Source: an uncultured Lachnospiraceae bacterium (GTDB lineage Bacteria > Bacillota > Clostridia > Lachnospirales > Lachnospiraceae). Taken from it: 64,000 nt of DNA. Below, in pieces: positions 26,529 through 34,594 of this stretch (positions are counted from its first letter, which is position 1; each line of letters opens with the position of its first letter). The translations under genes were made by a program, and so were the position numbers. Where the stretch lies: the NCBI GenBank assembly GCA_902801515.1, contig CADCII010000002.1, positions 62,001 through 126,000 of the forward strand, read 5' to 3'. The notes beneath the pieces were generated by a model that worked only from the letters and a program-made list of their open reading frames with translations, ran no database searches and was not told where the DNA came from.

Positions 26529-27757
26529 TTCAGTGAGGTTAACTCTTCCAGAAAATCATTATAATTGTGATTGGCATCAAAATGATTTTCCCAGAATCTA
26601 CGTGCATCATGTCGTAAGGCTTGATAATCATCTTCATTCATATTATAAACCGTACGAATTGCTTCCGCGATTTCACCGGGTGTGGCATCTTTAGACATCA
26701 GTATCCCGTCATCGTTATTTACTATTTCTCCTGTCCCGCCCACGTCTGTTGCGATACAAGGGATCCCAAAAGACATCGCTTCCATAATGGATACAGGCAG
26801 CCCCTCTGATGAACTGACATTAAGAAAAACATAAAAGTCTTTGGCTGCATATCTTTTCATCAATTCAGTGTTCGATATATTTCCGGCAAAGGATACTTTT
26901 ATATTACTGCTCAGTTTATCCCTTGCATATTCTCTTATCTCATCCATTAACTCACCGTCTCCAAAATGAATCCATTCTATTGGAATGTCTTTCATTAAGG
27001 ATAGTGCATCAATTATCTTATCAATCCTTTTCACATTTAAAACATTGGAACAGGACAGTATGGAAAGGGGCTCTTTTCCTGAAGAAAACACTTTTTCTCC
27101 ATGATCTATCGTTCCCAGATACCTGACATCAACCTGAGCCTTTCCAATATGGTATTTACTTTTTATATATTTAACACCATAATTAGAACAGGGAAAAACA
27201 TAATCCACTTCATTCAGAAGAACTCTGCGCATCGGAATATAGTTATTGATATTCCGCTCTTCGTATAAATCATACCCATGAGCCCGGCACACTATTTTTA
27301 TTTTGTTTCCCCACTTTTTTTTGAGCAGAAGTGCAACATATGGCTGATAATCAAATCGATATGAATATATCAGAAAGTCATTTTTACTTTCTTTTTTCAG
27401 AACCTTGTCTATCACCCTCGCTTCGTGATGTGCTTTACTGAGATAATAAAGCAGATTCATAACACGCTGTTTTGTTAATCTATGTGTCCGCTTCAGTTCA
27501 AAAATTTCCTTATACAGATTCCCATCTGTCATGATGGTCAGACAGTTGAGATGATAAAAGATCCGCGATATATACCAGACCGGAATGACTTCTGCCTTAC
27601 TCTGCAAGTCTCTTCTGGATCTTACAGTTTTCTCCCTTAAGTCCAGGGCAGCAATCCATACCTTATCAAAACGAGTATAGTAGCGCTCCTCCGTTTCCAT
27701 ATACTGCTCATACTTACCATATGGAAACTCTTTTGCCAGTACTAATAGTTTTTTCAT
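26525..27757 (-). CDS. Glycosyltransferase family 4
   Basis: This 410-residue GT-B protein has a C-terminal donor domain with ILSCSNVLNVKRID, IEWIHFGDGELM, and SSEGLPVSIMEAMSFGIPCIATDVGGTGEIV (residues 326-356), which includes the Glu pair of retaining GT4 enzymes. It is preceded by the two acyl carrier protein genes, with a 49-base gap, so the acyl-chain module and the sugar-transfer module are directly joined here. Confidence 0.9.
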   Translation of the reverse strand: MKKLLVLAKEFPYGKYEQYMETEERYYTRFDKVWIAALDLREKTVRSRRDLQSKAEVIPVWYISRIFYHLNCLTIMTDGNLYKEIFELKRTHRLTKQRVMNLLYYLSKAHHEARVIDKVLKKESKNDFLIYSYRFDYQPYVALLLKKKWGNKIKIVCRAHGYDLYEERNINNYIPMRRVLLNEVDYVFPCSNYGVKYIKSKYHIGKAQVDVRYLGTIDHGEKVFSSGKEPLSILSCSNVLNVKRIDKIIDALSLMKDIPIEWIHFGDGELMDEIREYARDKLSSNIKVSFAGNISNTELMKRYAAKDFYVFLNVSSSEGLPVSIMEAMSFGIPCIATDVGGTGEIVNNDDGILMSKDATPGEIAEAIRTVYNMNEDDYQALRHDARRFWENHFDANHNYNDFLEELTSLK

Positions 27758-27806
27758 GATTTCCTCTGTCTGACAAGCCTTTTAAACATCTGGTCTATAT
27801 AAGTGT

Positions 27807-28046
27807 CTAAACCAGGATACCGTATTTTTCCAATATCTTTTTCCCATTCTCATAAGAGCCGTAATGAAGAATATCATCTGGTTCAAGCATCACATCAAAA
27901 GCTTCCTCCAGCTCAGATATAAGAGACAGATGTGCTACGGAATCCCATTGCGGTACATCTTTAAAAGTAAAGTTTTCATTCAGCACCGTTTCATCAGCCC
28001 CCAGCACGTCCATAAAAATCTTATTGTATTGCTCCAGACTGGTCAT
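27807..28046 (-). CDS. Acyl carrier protein, copy B
   Basis: This 79-residue four-helix carrier protein has the phosphopantetheine attachment Ser in WDSVAHLSLISELEEAFD near residue 36. The acidic N-terminus and helix II pattern match ACPs of the type that serve dedicated condensing enzymes. It is 82 bases downstream of a second ACP gene; a hairpin lies between them. An active holo form would need a phosphopantetheinyl transferase, not seen in the window. Confidence 0.87.
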   Translation of the reverse strand: MTSLEQYNKIFMDVLGADETVLNENFTFKDVPQWDSVAHLSLISELEEAFDVMLEPDDILHYGSYENGKKILEKYGILV

Positions 28047-28069
28047 AGTTTTCTTCCCTCAAAATAACA

Positions 28070-28108
28070 CAGGCATAAGCCCAGCGTATTCTTCGCAGCC
28101 TATGCCTG
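28070..28108 (-). terminator. Hairpin between the two ACP genes, possible attenuator
   Basis: On the minus strand an 11-base stem, CAGGCATAGGC with GGCTTATGCCTG and one G-U pair, encloses a 17-base loop. The tail after it is TGTGTTATTTTG, too short a T-run for a firm terminator. It may tune ACP copy A against copy B or stabilise the upstream mRNA. Confidence 0.4.
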
Positions 28109-28128
28109 CACAACAACTTCTTCAATGA

Positions 28129-28353
28129 TCAAGCTTTTTCCATAACTGCGAGGATATCACCAACCGTTTGGAAGCCCTTGATCATATCTCCTGTTAACTT
28201 GACAGCAAACTCGTCATCCATCATAACGATCAGAGACAATTTCGCCATAGAATCGTATTCGTCAACATCTTCAAGAAGTGTGTCCTCTGTCAATGTTCCC
28301 TCATCAATCTCCAGCGTTTCTTCCAGAAGTGCGATTTTTTCCTGATTTGTCAT
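28129..28353 (-). CDS. Acyl carrier protein, copy A
   Basis: This 74-residue carrier protein has the attachment Ser in YDSMAKLSLIVMMDDEF near residue 35, strongly acidic, with GDMIKGFQTVGDI as helix III region. It has a strong ribosome binding site (AAGGAGGGG) before the ATG at 28353. It follows the SDR gene at 28430. It and copy B are clearly diverged, so each may have its own partner. Confidence 0.88.
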   Translation of the reverse strand: MTNQEKIALLEETLEIDEGTLTEDTLLEDVDEYDSMAKLSLIVMMDDEFAVKLTGDMIKGFQTVGDILAVMEKA

Positions 28354-28429
28354 CTTTACCCCTCCTTAGGCAGTCTTTGTTTTTCTATATAACATAATCT
28401 GGTTTCCCAGCTTGTTACCAAAATAAACT

Positions 28430-29194
28430 CTAACAGGTTGTCATCCCCCCATCTACCGGCAGCGTGATCCCTGTTATGTACTCTGCCGCGGGACTCAGAA
28501 GGAAGGCTATGGTTTTTGCCACAGCTTCCGGCTGAATCACCCCCAGATACTGCCGGCTCTTAAGTTCTTTCATGCTCTCGCTGTTGGATCCTATATTATC
28601 TGTAAATCTGGAAAGCATGCCTGTGGCAGTCATGCCGGGAGCTACTGTATTGATACAGATATCCTTCCCTGCAACCTCCTTTGCGATACACCGCACAGCT
28701 GCATCCATGGCCGCTTTCGAAGCGCTGTATCCGAGATGAGTCTTATCTCCCTTCAAAGAAGCAATGGAAGATATCCCAACGATTCTCATCCCCGGATTAT
28801 ATCGGCCCTTCTTTGTAATCTGGCGTACACTTTCTACAAAAGCAAAGAAGTTTACATCGAAAAGAGATTGTAACTTCTCCGGCTTAAACATCTGCAAAGG
28901 CATACTCATAGAAATCCCTGCTGCATATACCATGCCATCCAGACTGCCGTTTTTATGAATAATCTGTTTGACCGTTTCCTCTATTCCGGACAACTCACTG
29001 ATATCCGCAGCACAGTACGCGTGCCCTTTTCCCTCCAATTCATGCAAAGTTGCTATAAGGTTTGCTTCCGTTCTGGCAACCAGAGTCAACTTTGCCCCTG
29101 CACTGCTTAGAGTAATGGCAGTTTGCTTACCAATGCCGGATGAGGCTCCTATAACAAGGATATGCTTTCCTGTCAGATCAATTAATGTATTCAT
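28430..29194 (-). CDS. SDR oxidoreductase, ketoreductase-like (copy B)
   Basis: This 254-residue short-chain dehydrogenase has VIGASSGIGKQTA for the cofactor, the Ser in GISSIASLKG and YSASKAAMDAAVR for the catalytic Tyr/Lys, and ends SPAAEYITGITLPVDGG. FabG-like enzymes reduce 3-ketoacyl-ACP to 3-hydroxyacyl-ACP. It overlaps the upstream KASIII gene by four bases, so condensing enzyme and reductase are coupled. It is similar to the SDR at 30345, which is coupled to the other KASIII. Confidence 0.87.
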   Translation of the reverse strand: MNTLIDLTGKHILVIGASSGIGKQTAITLSSAGAKLTLVARTEANLIATLHELEGKGHAYCAADISELSGIEETVKQIIHKNGSLDGMVYAAGISMSMPLQMFKPEKLQSLFDVNFFAFVESVRQITKKGRYNPGMRIVGISSIASLKGDKTHLGYSASKAAMDAAVRCIAKEVAGKDICINTVAPGMTATGMLSRFTDNIGSNSESMKELKSRQYLGVIQPEAVAKTIAFLLSPAAEYITGITLPVDGGMTTC

Positions 29195-30264
29195 TCTTCT
29201 ATCTCTTCTCTTGGATATCCATCCTCAAAGAACTCATCTGTGTGAACCAGCGGAAGAATATCTTTCACATCGATCGGCAATGCAACGGTTGACCAGGAAA
29301 GACCTACGCCAAATCCGCAGCATAGAGCATTGATCATTCGTTCGTCATCACAGTCCCCATACTTGTAAACAAGTGTGATTGGAATCGAAGAAGAACTTGT
29401 ATTCCCGAATCTGTCCAGAGAGATCAACACTTTTTCTTTTGGAAATCCTGTCTTTTTCCCTATCCTCTTCAGGATCATCAGATTCGCCTGGTGCAGTACC
29501 AGACAATCATAGTCTTCCGGGTTCTTTTTCTGTTTCTCCATATAATCATTAATCTGGGCCGTCGCCTCTGAAGTAGCAAAATTGAATACTTCTATATCAT
29601 CCATGCGTGTCCCCGGAATCTCCGAAGCAGGACGATCCGGATTTCGAAATGCCTCATATGGTGCAATAATTGCTTTATACCCCGCCCCATCTGTATGTGA
29701 AGAAACCAGGATGGGATCAGAAGCCGTGTTTTCTATCAGAGTTGCTGTTCCTGAATCTCCAAAAAGCAATTCTGCGGAATGGCCGAACTTTCTCCTGATC
29801 TTTTGACTTTTTTCCCGTGCTGAAGTATCACCTGCCAGCACTAATCCATACTTTGTCTGAGAAGTCTTTAGCAAGCTGCCAACAATATTAATCCCATATG
29901 TAAATCCGCTGCAGCCTAAGTTGACATCAAATGCAATGCAGCTGGTGCTCAGACCCAGCCTGTTCTGGAGTACACAGGCAGTAGCTGGTAAGTAATAGTC
30001 GCTGGACTGTGTAATAAAAACAAGAACTCCAACCTCTTCCCGCGGGATTTTTTTCTCCTCTAATATCTTTTCCGCTGCAGCAAAGCAGAAGTCAGAAGTA
30101 CATTGTCTCGGATTCGCTGAATATCGTCCTTCAACTCCCGTTGTCTTGATAAACTTGTTGATAACAGCTTCATCTTCCGTGGAAAATTCACGCACATTGT
30201 CCCATGTGTTTGAAACAGCTGCTGCCATACCGACCACTTTCACATCCTTTAATTCGGAATACAT
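29191..30264 (-). CDS. 3-oxoacyl-ACP synthase III family protein (copy B)
   Basis: This 357-residue thiolase-fold enzyme has the intact Cys-His-Asn triad of KASIII: NLGCSGFTYG near residue 120, VLHQANLMIL and FGNTSSSSIPITL. The GDSGTATLIE segment and the C-terminal GFGVGLSWSTVAL are also family features. KASIII enzymes join an acyl-CoA or acyl-ACP to malonyl-ACP. It has a paralogue at 31120 with a matching C-terminal extension. The C-terminal 25 residues (DEFFEDGYPREE) go beyond the usual FabH end. Confidence 0.88.
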   Translation of the reverse strand: MYSELKDVKVVGMAAAVSNTWDNVREFSTEDEAVINKFIKTTGVEGRYSANPRQCTSDFCFAAAEKILEEKKIPREEVGVLVFITQSSDYYLPATACVLQNRLGLSTSCIAFDVNLGCSGFTYGINIVGSLLKTSQTKYGLVLAGDTSAREKSQKIRRKFGHSAELLFGDSGTATLIENTASDPILVSSHTDGAGYKAIIAPYEAFRNPDRPASEIPGTRMDDIEVFNFATSEATAQINDYMEKQKKNPEDYDCLVLHQANLMILKRIGKKTGFPKEKVLISLDRFGNTSSSSIPITLVYKYGDCDDERMINALCCGFGVGLSWSTVALPIDVKDILPLVHTDEFFEDGYPREEIEE

Positions 30265-30344
30265 ATCCTGTCCTTACCTTTCTGATTATCTGAACATGTA
30301 TCTTTAGCTCTGCATTCTTTTATAACAAAACAGTATTCTTATAT

Positions 30345-31106
30345 CTATCCCTGCGACATCCCTCCATCGATAAGAATCGATGTTCCCGTTATTGTCTTCG
30401 CGGCATCACTGATGAGAAACGCAATCGTGTTTGCCACTTCGATCGGTTCTGTCACGCCCATATACTGTTTTTCTTTGATCTCCTGCACTTCAAACGTATC
30501 CGGATACCGATCCATATAGATCTGATACATTCTGGTGTTTACCCAACAGGGCATCACAGAATTGACCCGTATCTTCTTTTTCTTCAGATCACATACAAGA
30601 CACCGGATCGCCCCGTCCAGAGCGGCTTTAGAGGCACTGTAAGCTACCTTTGACTGCTTTCCCTGGATGCTGGCTGTAGAGGAAACCGCAACGATGCTTC
30701 CCTCATCTTCAAAACAGCCTTTTTTTGTGATGCATCTTACAATTTCTATAAACGAGAACAGATTCGCATTCATTACCTGTATCATATTCTCAGTTCTGGT
30801 CATCTTCAGAGGGCGCATCGGGGCTATGCCTGCACAATGTACGAAACCGCTGAATGGCCCATACTCGGATACGAGATTCCTGATACTCTCCTCTATCGTA
30901 TCCACTTCATTCAGATCCATAACATGTATATGGTGCCCTATACCTTCCAGTCTCCCGTAGAGTTCTTTGAGTTTCTCTTCATTCCGGCCGCTGATTACCA
31001 CCCGGGCTCCAAGCCGGCTTAACTGAATCGCCGTCTCCACTCCCATTCCGCCGGCAGCGCCTGTGACCAGGATCCTTTTACCAGTCAGATCCATTGGATT
31101 GATCAT
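30345..31106 (-). CDS. SDR oxidoreductase, ketoreductase-like (copy A)
   Basis: This 253-residue SDR has VTGAAGGMGVETA at the cofactor site, AVSSTASIQG for the catalytic Ser, YSASKAALDGAIR for Tyr/Lys, and ends TGTSILIDGGMSQG. It follows the KASIII gene at 31120 by 13 bases. The 80 bases to the next gene (KASIII copy B) hold nothing I can recognise. An alternative ATG at 31094 (MDLTGKRIL) is possible. Confidence 0.87.
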   Translation of the reverse strand: MINPMDLTGKRILVTGAAGGMGVETAIQLSRLGARVVISGRNEEKLKELYGRLEGIGHHIHVMDLNEVDTIEESIRNLVSEYGPFSGFVHCAGIAPMRPLKMTRTENMIQVMNANLFSFIEIVRCITKKGCFEDEGSIVAVSSTASIQGKQSKVAYSASKAALDGAIRCLVCDLKKKKIRVNSVMPCWVNTRMYQIYMDRYPDTFEVQEIKEKQYMGVTEPIEVANTIAFLISDAAKTITGTSILIDGGMSQG

Positions 31107-31119
31107 GTAAGTTCTCCCT

Positions 31120-32238
31120 TCATAGCATATCCGGCGTTATCCTGCCTTCTCTATAGTAATCATCTGTCTCTTCGATTGGAAAGACATCCCGTATATCAAT
31201 GGAAACACTGGTCACTCCCCAGGAAAGACCGATTCCAAAGCCGCTCATCAGAATCCTCTTCATCGCACTTTCTTTCCCTGATTCCTGATTGCTGTCAGGA
31301 TAACTTCCAAAGGCGTCGCACAGCGTAATCGGTATGGAGATCCCTCCTGTATTTCCATAGTGGTCCAGAGATACCGGAACTGAATCTTTTTTCAGCTTTA
31401 GTTTTCTTATCAACTGCTTGATGATAAACTCATTCGCCTGATGAAAAGCAAAGATATCATAATCATCAGATGTTGTTTCAGTATATTTAAGGTAATCCTC
31501 CAGCGCCTTTGGCACATCCGATATGGAGAAGGAAAAAACGGAGGTCCCATCCATATAGATGTCATAAAGAGACCTTTCTATCCCGTCACTGCACAGGAAA
31601 CGGTCATGCGGCGCATCCATATCTCTGAACCCGCCGGCCGGTAATATGATCGCTTTATATCTTTCGCCATCACTTCTCAAAAGAGTGATTGTCTCGATGT
31701 CATCTTCCGTCTTTTCCAGCAAGACGGCAGCTCCGGCATCCCCGTACATCATAACGATCGATTTATCGAACGGGTGTACCAGCTTTGAAGCAGTCTCGCC
31801 CATCAAAAGCAGCCCATACTTCATATCGGAAGCTGCCATCAGACTCATCGCTGTCTGCAGTCCGTAGATAAACCCGGAGCATCCCAGGTTAATTTCCATG
31901 CAGCTGCACTCAATCGGAAGCTTCAGACGTTTCTGTACGACACTGGCACTCGATGGCCGTCTGTAGTCCGGCGACTGAGTGACCAGTACCATTAGCCCGA
32001 TCTCGTTCCTGTCTATCTCTTTTTTTTCGATTAGTTTTTCTGCCGCTGCAGTTGCCAGATCACTGGCGGTCTGCTCAGGCAGCGCCTTATACATAGCTTT
32101 GATGCCAGTACCTGCTGTAAATTTAGCAGGGATCTCTTCTCCGAATACTTCGGAAAAACTCTCCACTGTTACTCTGTTCGCCGGCACCACGCTGGTAATA
32201 CCGCTTATTTTTATCCCTCTGTTCTTAAAAAATGACAT
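31120..32238 (-). CDS. 3-oxoacyl-ACP synthase III family protein (copy A)
   Basis: This KASIII-type enzyme has about 372 residues and an intact triad: NLGCSGFIYG, AFHQANEFII and YGNTGGISIPITL, plus GDAGAAVLLE. The ATG at 32238 (MSFFKNRG) has AGAGG nine bases upstream, better placed than the ATG at 32247. Together with the SDR, malonyl transferase and ACPs it would make a 3-ketoacyl chain from malonyl units. It differs from copy B enough to suggest separate substrates or successive rounds. Confidence 0.87.
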   Translation of the reverse strand: MSFFKNRGIKISGITSVVPANRVTVESFSEVFGEEIPAKFTAGTGIKAMYKALPEQTASDLATAAAEKLIEKKEIDRNEIGLMVLVTQSPDYRRPSSASVVQKRLKLPIECSCMEINLGCSGFIYGLQTAMSLMAASDMKYGLLLMGETASKLVHPFDKSIVMMYGDAGAAVLLEKTEDDIETITLLRSDGERYKAIILPAGGFRDMDAPHDRFLCSDGIERSLYDIYMDGTSVFSFSISDVPKALEDYLKYTETTSDDYDIFAFHQANEFIIKQLIRKLKLKKDSVPVSLDHYGNTGGISIPITLCDAFGSYPDSNQESGKESAMKRILMSGFGIGLSWGVTSVSIDIRDVFPIEETDDYYREGRITPDML

Positions 32239-32303
32239 ACCCGGCATCCTCTGCTATGTCTTTATACCATTGCATATCAATTCTGCCTTGGCGGAATAGC
32301 GCC

Positions 32304-32397
32304 CGGACGCGCGGCGCAAAGCGCCTTCCACTGCGCGTCCGTGGCATCCGCCGGAGGCCTCAAACTTCGTCGCGAGCATGGACTCACGACGAAGTTT
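32304..32397. repeat. GC-rich double palindrome between KASIII and hydrolase genes
   Basis: There are two strong inverted repeats. The first has arms cggacgcgc (32304-32312) and gcgcgtccg (32333-32341), with an inner ggcg/cgcc stem. The second has arms aaacttcgtcg (32362-32372) and cgacgaagttt (32387-32397). The second overlaps the last codons and stop of the metallo-hydrolase gene. The GC content is well above the neighbourhood. There is no long T-run on either strand, so it resembles a REP/MITE-like element or an mRNA-stabilising structure more than a terminator. Confidence 0.55.
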
Positions 32398-33010
32398 TGA
32401 TAAAGCTGTCAAAATGTCCCGGCCAGATCCGTGTGCCGGCAGGAATCGCTTCGATCCGCGGTTTTCCGATCGTATTCCACCGTTTCTCACTCCCGCCGGG
32501 AAACCGGCATTCTGTTTCATAATTCTCCAGAAAACTGTCACCGGTAAAGCAATTATCTCCATCCAGACGGATGATGCAGCTCCCGGCAGAGTGACCCGGC
32601 GTCTCCTGCAGTGTTACGACATGTCCCTGCCACTCAAAAGAGAATTCATCTTCAAAAGTAAGATCTGCCTCACAGACATATTCTACCGGTTCTATCTTCA
32701 TTTCATCTGCAGGAACCCAGGTCTGCATCTCACAGAACACATCAAAGTATCTTGACATATTCTTTTTTGAGCTGCTGATGTTTTCGGCACAAACCCTGCT
32801 GCAGAGAAGAGGCGCACCTGTTCTCTTCTTCCATTCATTCACCCCGGATATATGGTCATAGTGTTCATGCGTGATCAGAAGGTAATCGACTATAGAATCT
32901 CCCACAGCTGAAAAATCTCTGCAGGGGTCGATCACAATCGCATGTCCCCCCTCTTCCAGAACATACATACAGGAGTGCAGCAATCCGGAATCTATCCTTT
33001 TAATCTGCAT
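32384..33010 (-). CDS. Metallo-beta-lactamase-fold hydrolase, possible thioesterase
   Basis: This 208-residue protein has the complete di-metal site of the MBL fold: THEHYDH near residue 67, the His in PGHSAGS, the Asp in TGDSF and the final His in WPGHF. Small glyoxalase-II-like MBL proteins hydrolyse thioesters. It overlaps the malonyl transferase gene by 11 bases and precedes the KASIII gene, so cleavage of an acyl-CoA or acyl-ACP thioester is a fair inference. A general hydroxyacylglutathione-type role cannot be excluded. Confidence 0.8.
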   Translation of the reverse strand: MQIKRIDSGLLHSCMYVLEEGGHAIVIDPCRDFSAVGDSIVDYLLITHEHYDHISGVNEWKKRTGAPLLCSRVCAENISSSKKNMSRYFDVFCEMQTWVPADEMKIEPVEYVCEADLTFEDEFSFEWQGHVVTLQETPGHSAGSCIIRLDGDNCFTGDSFLENYETECRFPGGSEKRWNTIGKPRIEAIPAGTRIWPGHFDSFIKTSS

Positions 33011-33932
33011 CAGACAATACCGCCAGCGTTTTTTGGAGTGTCTTTATATTCTCGATCCGAAGGATCGTCAGATCTTTCAACGTTTTCTTGACCAGGCCCG
33101 ACAGTGTCTTGCCGGCACCACACTCAACAAAGGTATCAATACCGCACTCCTGCATATTTGTAAGCGTCTGTACCCAGCGTACAGGACTCATTGCCTGCCT
33201 CACGAGAAGATCCGCAATACGATTCCCATCCGTAACCGGATTTCCATCCACATTCGTATACACCGGTATTGACGGATCCCGGAACGTCACAGATACGAAT
33301 GCTTCCCTCAGTTTCCTTGCAGCCGGTTCCATAAGAGCACAGTGGAATGGTGCGCTGACCGCAAGCTTTATGCATTGAAGTCCTTTTTCTTTTGCCAGCC
33401 TGCAGGCTTCATCGACTCCTGTAGCAGAACCGGATACAACAGTCTGCAGCGGACTGTTGTAGTTTGCGGCAACAACATACCCATTCGTTACTTTCGAACA
33501 GATCTCTTCTGCCTGCTCTGCTGCTGATCCGATAAATGCCGCCATTGCACCATCTCCCGGTGCAACTGCCTCCTGCATGGCGTCTGCACGCAGTTGTATG
33601 ATCCGAAACGCATCTTCCATTGAGACAGCTCCGGCATAAACCAACGCGGCATACTCCCCAAGTGAAAACCCTGCTGCTGCATCTGCCACGATCCCATGGG
33701 CTTTCAATACCATCCCCGCAGCAAGATCTCCCGCGAGCATACATGGCTGCGTATTATGAGTCAGATTCAGTTCTTCCTGTGTACCTTCAAAGCATATCCC
33801 GGATATCTTCCTGCCTAGCACTTCATCAGCACAGTCGAATACGTCCTTCGCCGCCGGCTCTGTGTCATACAGTTCTTTCATCATACCCCGGAACTGTGCG
33901 CCCTGGCCTGAAAACAGAAATCCAATCTTCAT
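33000..33932 (-). CDS. fabD: Malonyl-CoA:ACP transacylase (FabD-like)
   Basis: This 310-residue acyltransferase has the FabD layout: FLFSGQGAQFRGM at the start, the nucleophile Ser in GFSLGEYAAL near residue 90, QLRADAMQEA with the Arg that binds the malonyl carboxylate, and VSAPFHCALM with the catalytic His. The usual His before the nucleophile (GHSLGE) is Phe here. Such enzymes load malonyl groups from CoA to ACP. A transferase in an operon that also encodes two ACPs and two KASIIIs suggests a dedicated acyl pathway separate from the housekeeping fab genes. Confidence 0.88.
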   Translation of the reverse strand: MKIGFLFSGQGAQFRGMMKELYDTEPAAKDVFDCADEVLGRKISGICFEGTQEELNLTHNTQPCMLAGDLAAGMVLKAHGIVADAAAGFSLGEYAALVYAGAVSMEDAFRIIQLRADAMQEAVAPGDGAMAAFIGSAAEQAEEICSKVTNGYVVAANYNSPLQTVVSGSATGVDEACRLAKEKGLQCIKLAVSAPFHCALMEPAARKLREAFVSVTFRDPSIPVYTNVDGNPVTDGNRIADLLVRQAMSPVRWVQTLTNMQECGIDTFVECGAGKTLSGLVKKTLKDLTILRIENIKTLQKTLAVLSDAD

Positions 33933-33943
33933 ATCCCTGTCCT

Positions 33944-34594
33944 TTATTCCAAACCCTTCATCCTTTTCGCCGGATTGCCCAGCACAGTTGTGCCTGCTTT
34001 TACGTTTGTAAAAACGATGCTCCCGGCAGCAATCCTGGCACCGTCTCCGATCTTCCGTCCCGGTACAATATAGACATGACCTCCGATATCTACCTCTTTT
34101 CCTATGATGCAGCCTCCACTGATCCCGGTTCCAGGCATGATCGAGGTATAGTCTCCTATCGTCACATCATGACCTATTCTGACGCTGTCGTTCAATACAA
34201 CTCCGGCACCAATCTTACAGTTTACGGAGACCTGCGTCCAACCATAAATAACACTTCCGGGGCCTATTTCTGAGTAAGGAGCAATATAAGCACCATATCC
34301 TACCAGTGTTGCAAACTGTACTCCTTTATCCATCAGACTCTTCTGAATCACCGCTTTTGTTTTTGCATTTCCAATCGTGCAGGTGCAGCAAACATCATCC
34401 TTATAATCGAGAATCCAATCTTGTCTCCCAAGCCAGGGATAGCCATCGATCATATCCCCTTCCTTGTACTGATCGCCATCATCAATGAATCCGAGTAATT
34501 CATAGCCCACCCCTCTCTGATTCATAAAGGGAAGGATCGAAGCTGCCACTTCTCTTCCGAATCCCCCTGCACCTAGCAGAACAAGCTTCTTCAT
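33944..34594 (-). CDS. PglD/NeuD-type sugar acyltransferase
   Basis: This 216-residue protein has an N-terminal Rossmann-like domain (KLVLLGAGGFGREVA) and a left-handed beta-helix of hexapeptide repeats with the catalytic-type His in SVRIGHDVTIGDYT. This is the NeuD/PglD family, which N- or O-acylates amino sugars using acyl-CoA, and sometimes acyl-ACP. It overlaps the phosphoglycosyl transferase gene by four bases and follows the aminotransferase gene, as in bacillosamine pathways. It lies directly before the malonyl transferase and KASIII genes, so it is a candidate acceptor enzyme for the acyl chain made by that module. Confidence 0.85.
   Translation of the reverse strand: MKKLVLLGAGGFGREVAASILPFMNQRGVGYELLGFIDDGDQYKEGDMIDGYPWLGRQDWILDYKDDVCCTCTIGNAKTKAVIQKSLMDKGVQFATLVGYGAYIAPYSEIGPGSVIYGWTQVSVNCKIGAGVVLNDSVRIGHDVTIGDYTSIMPGTGISGGCIIGKEVDIGGHVYIVPGRKIGDGARIAAGSIVFTNVKAGTTVLGNPAKRMKGLE

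Noticed and set aside
32254..32562. A 102-codon minus-strand frame over the palindromes
   Set aside because: It overlaps the end of the MBL gene in another frame and is only a GC-rich shadow with no conserved features.
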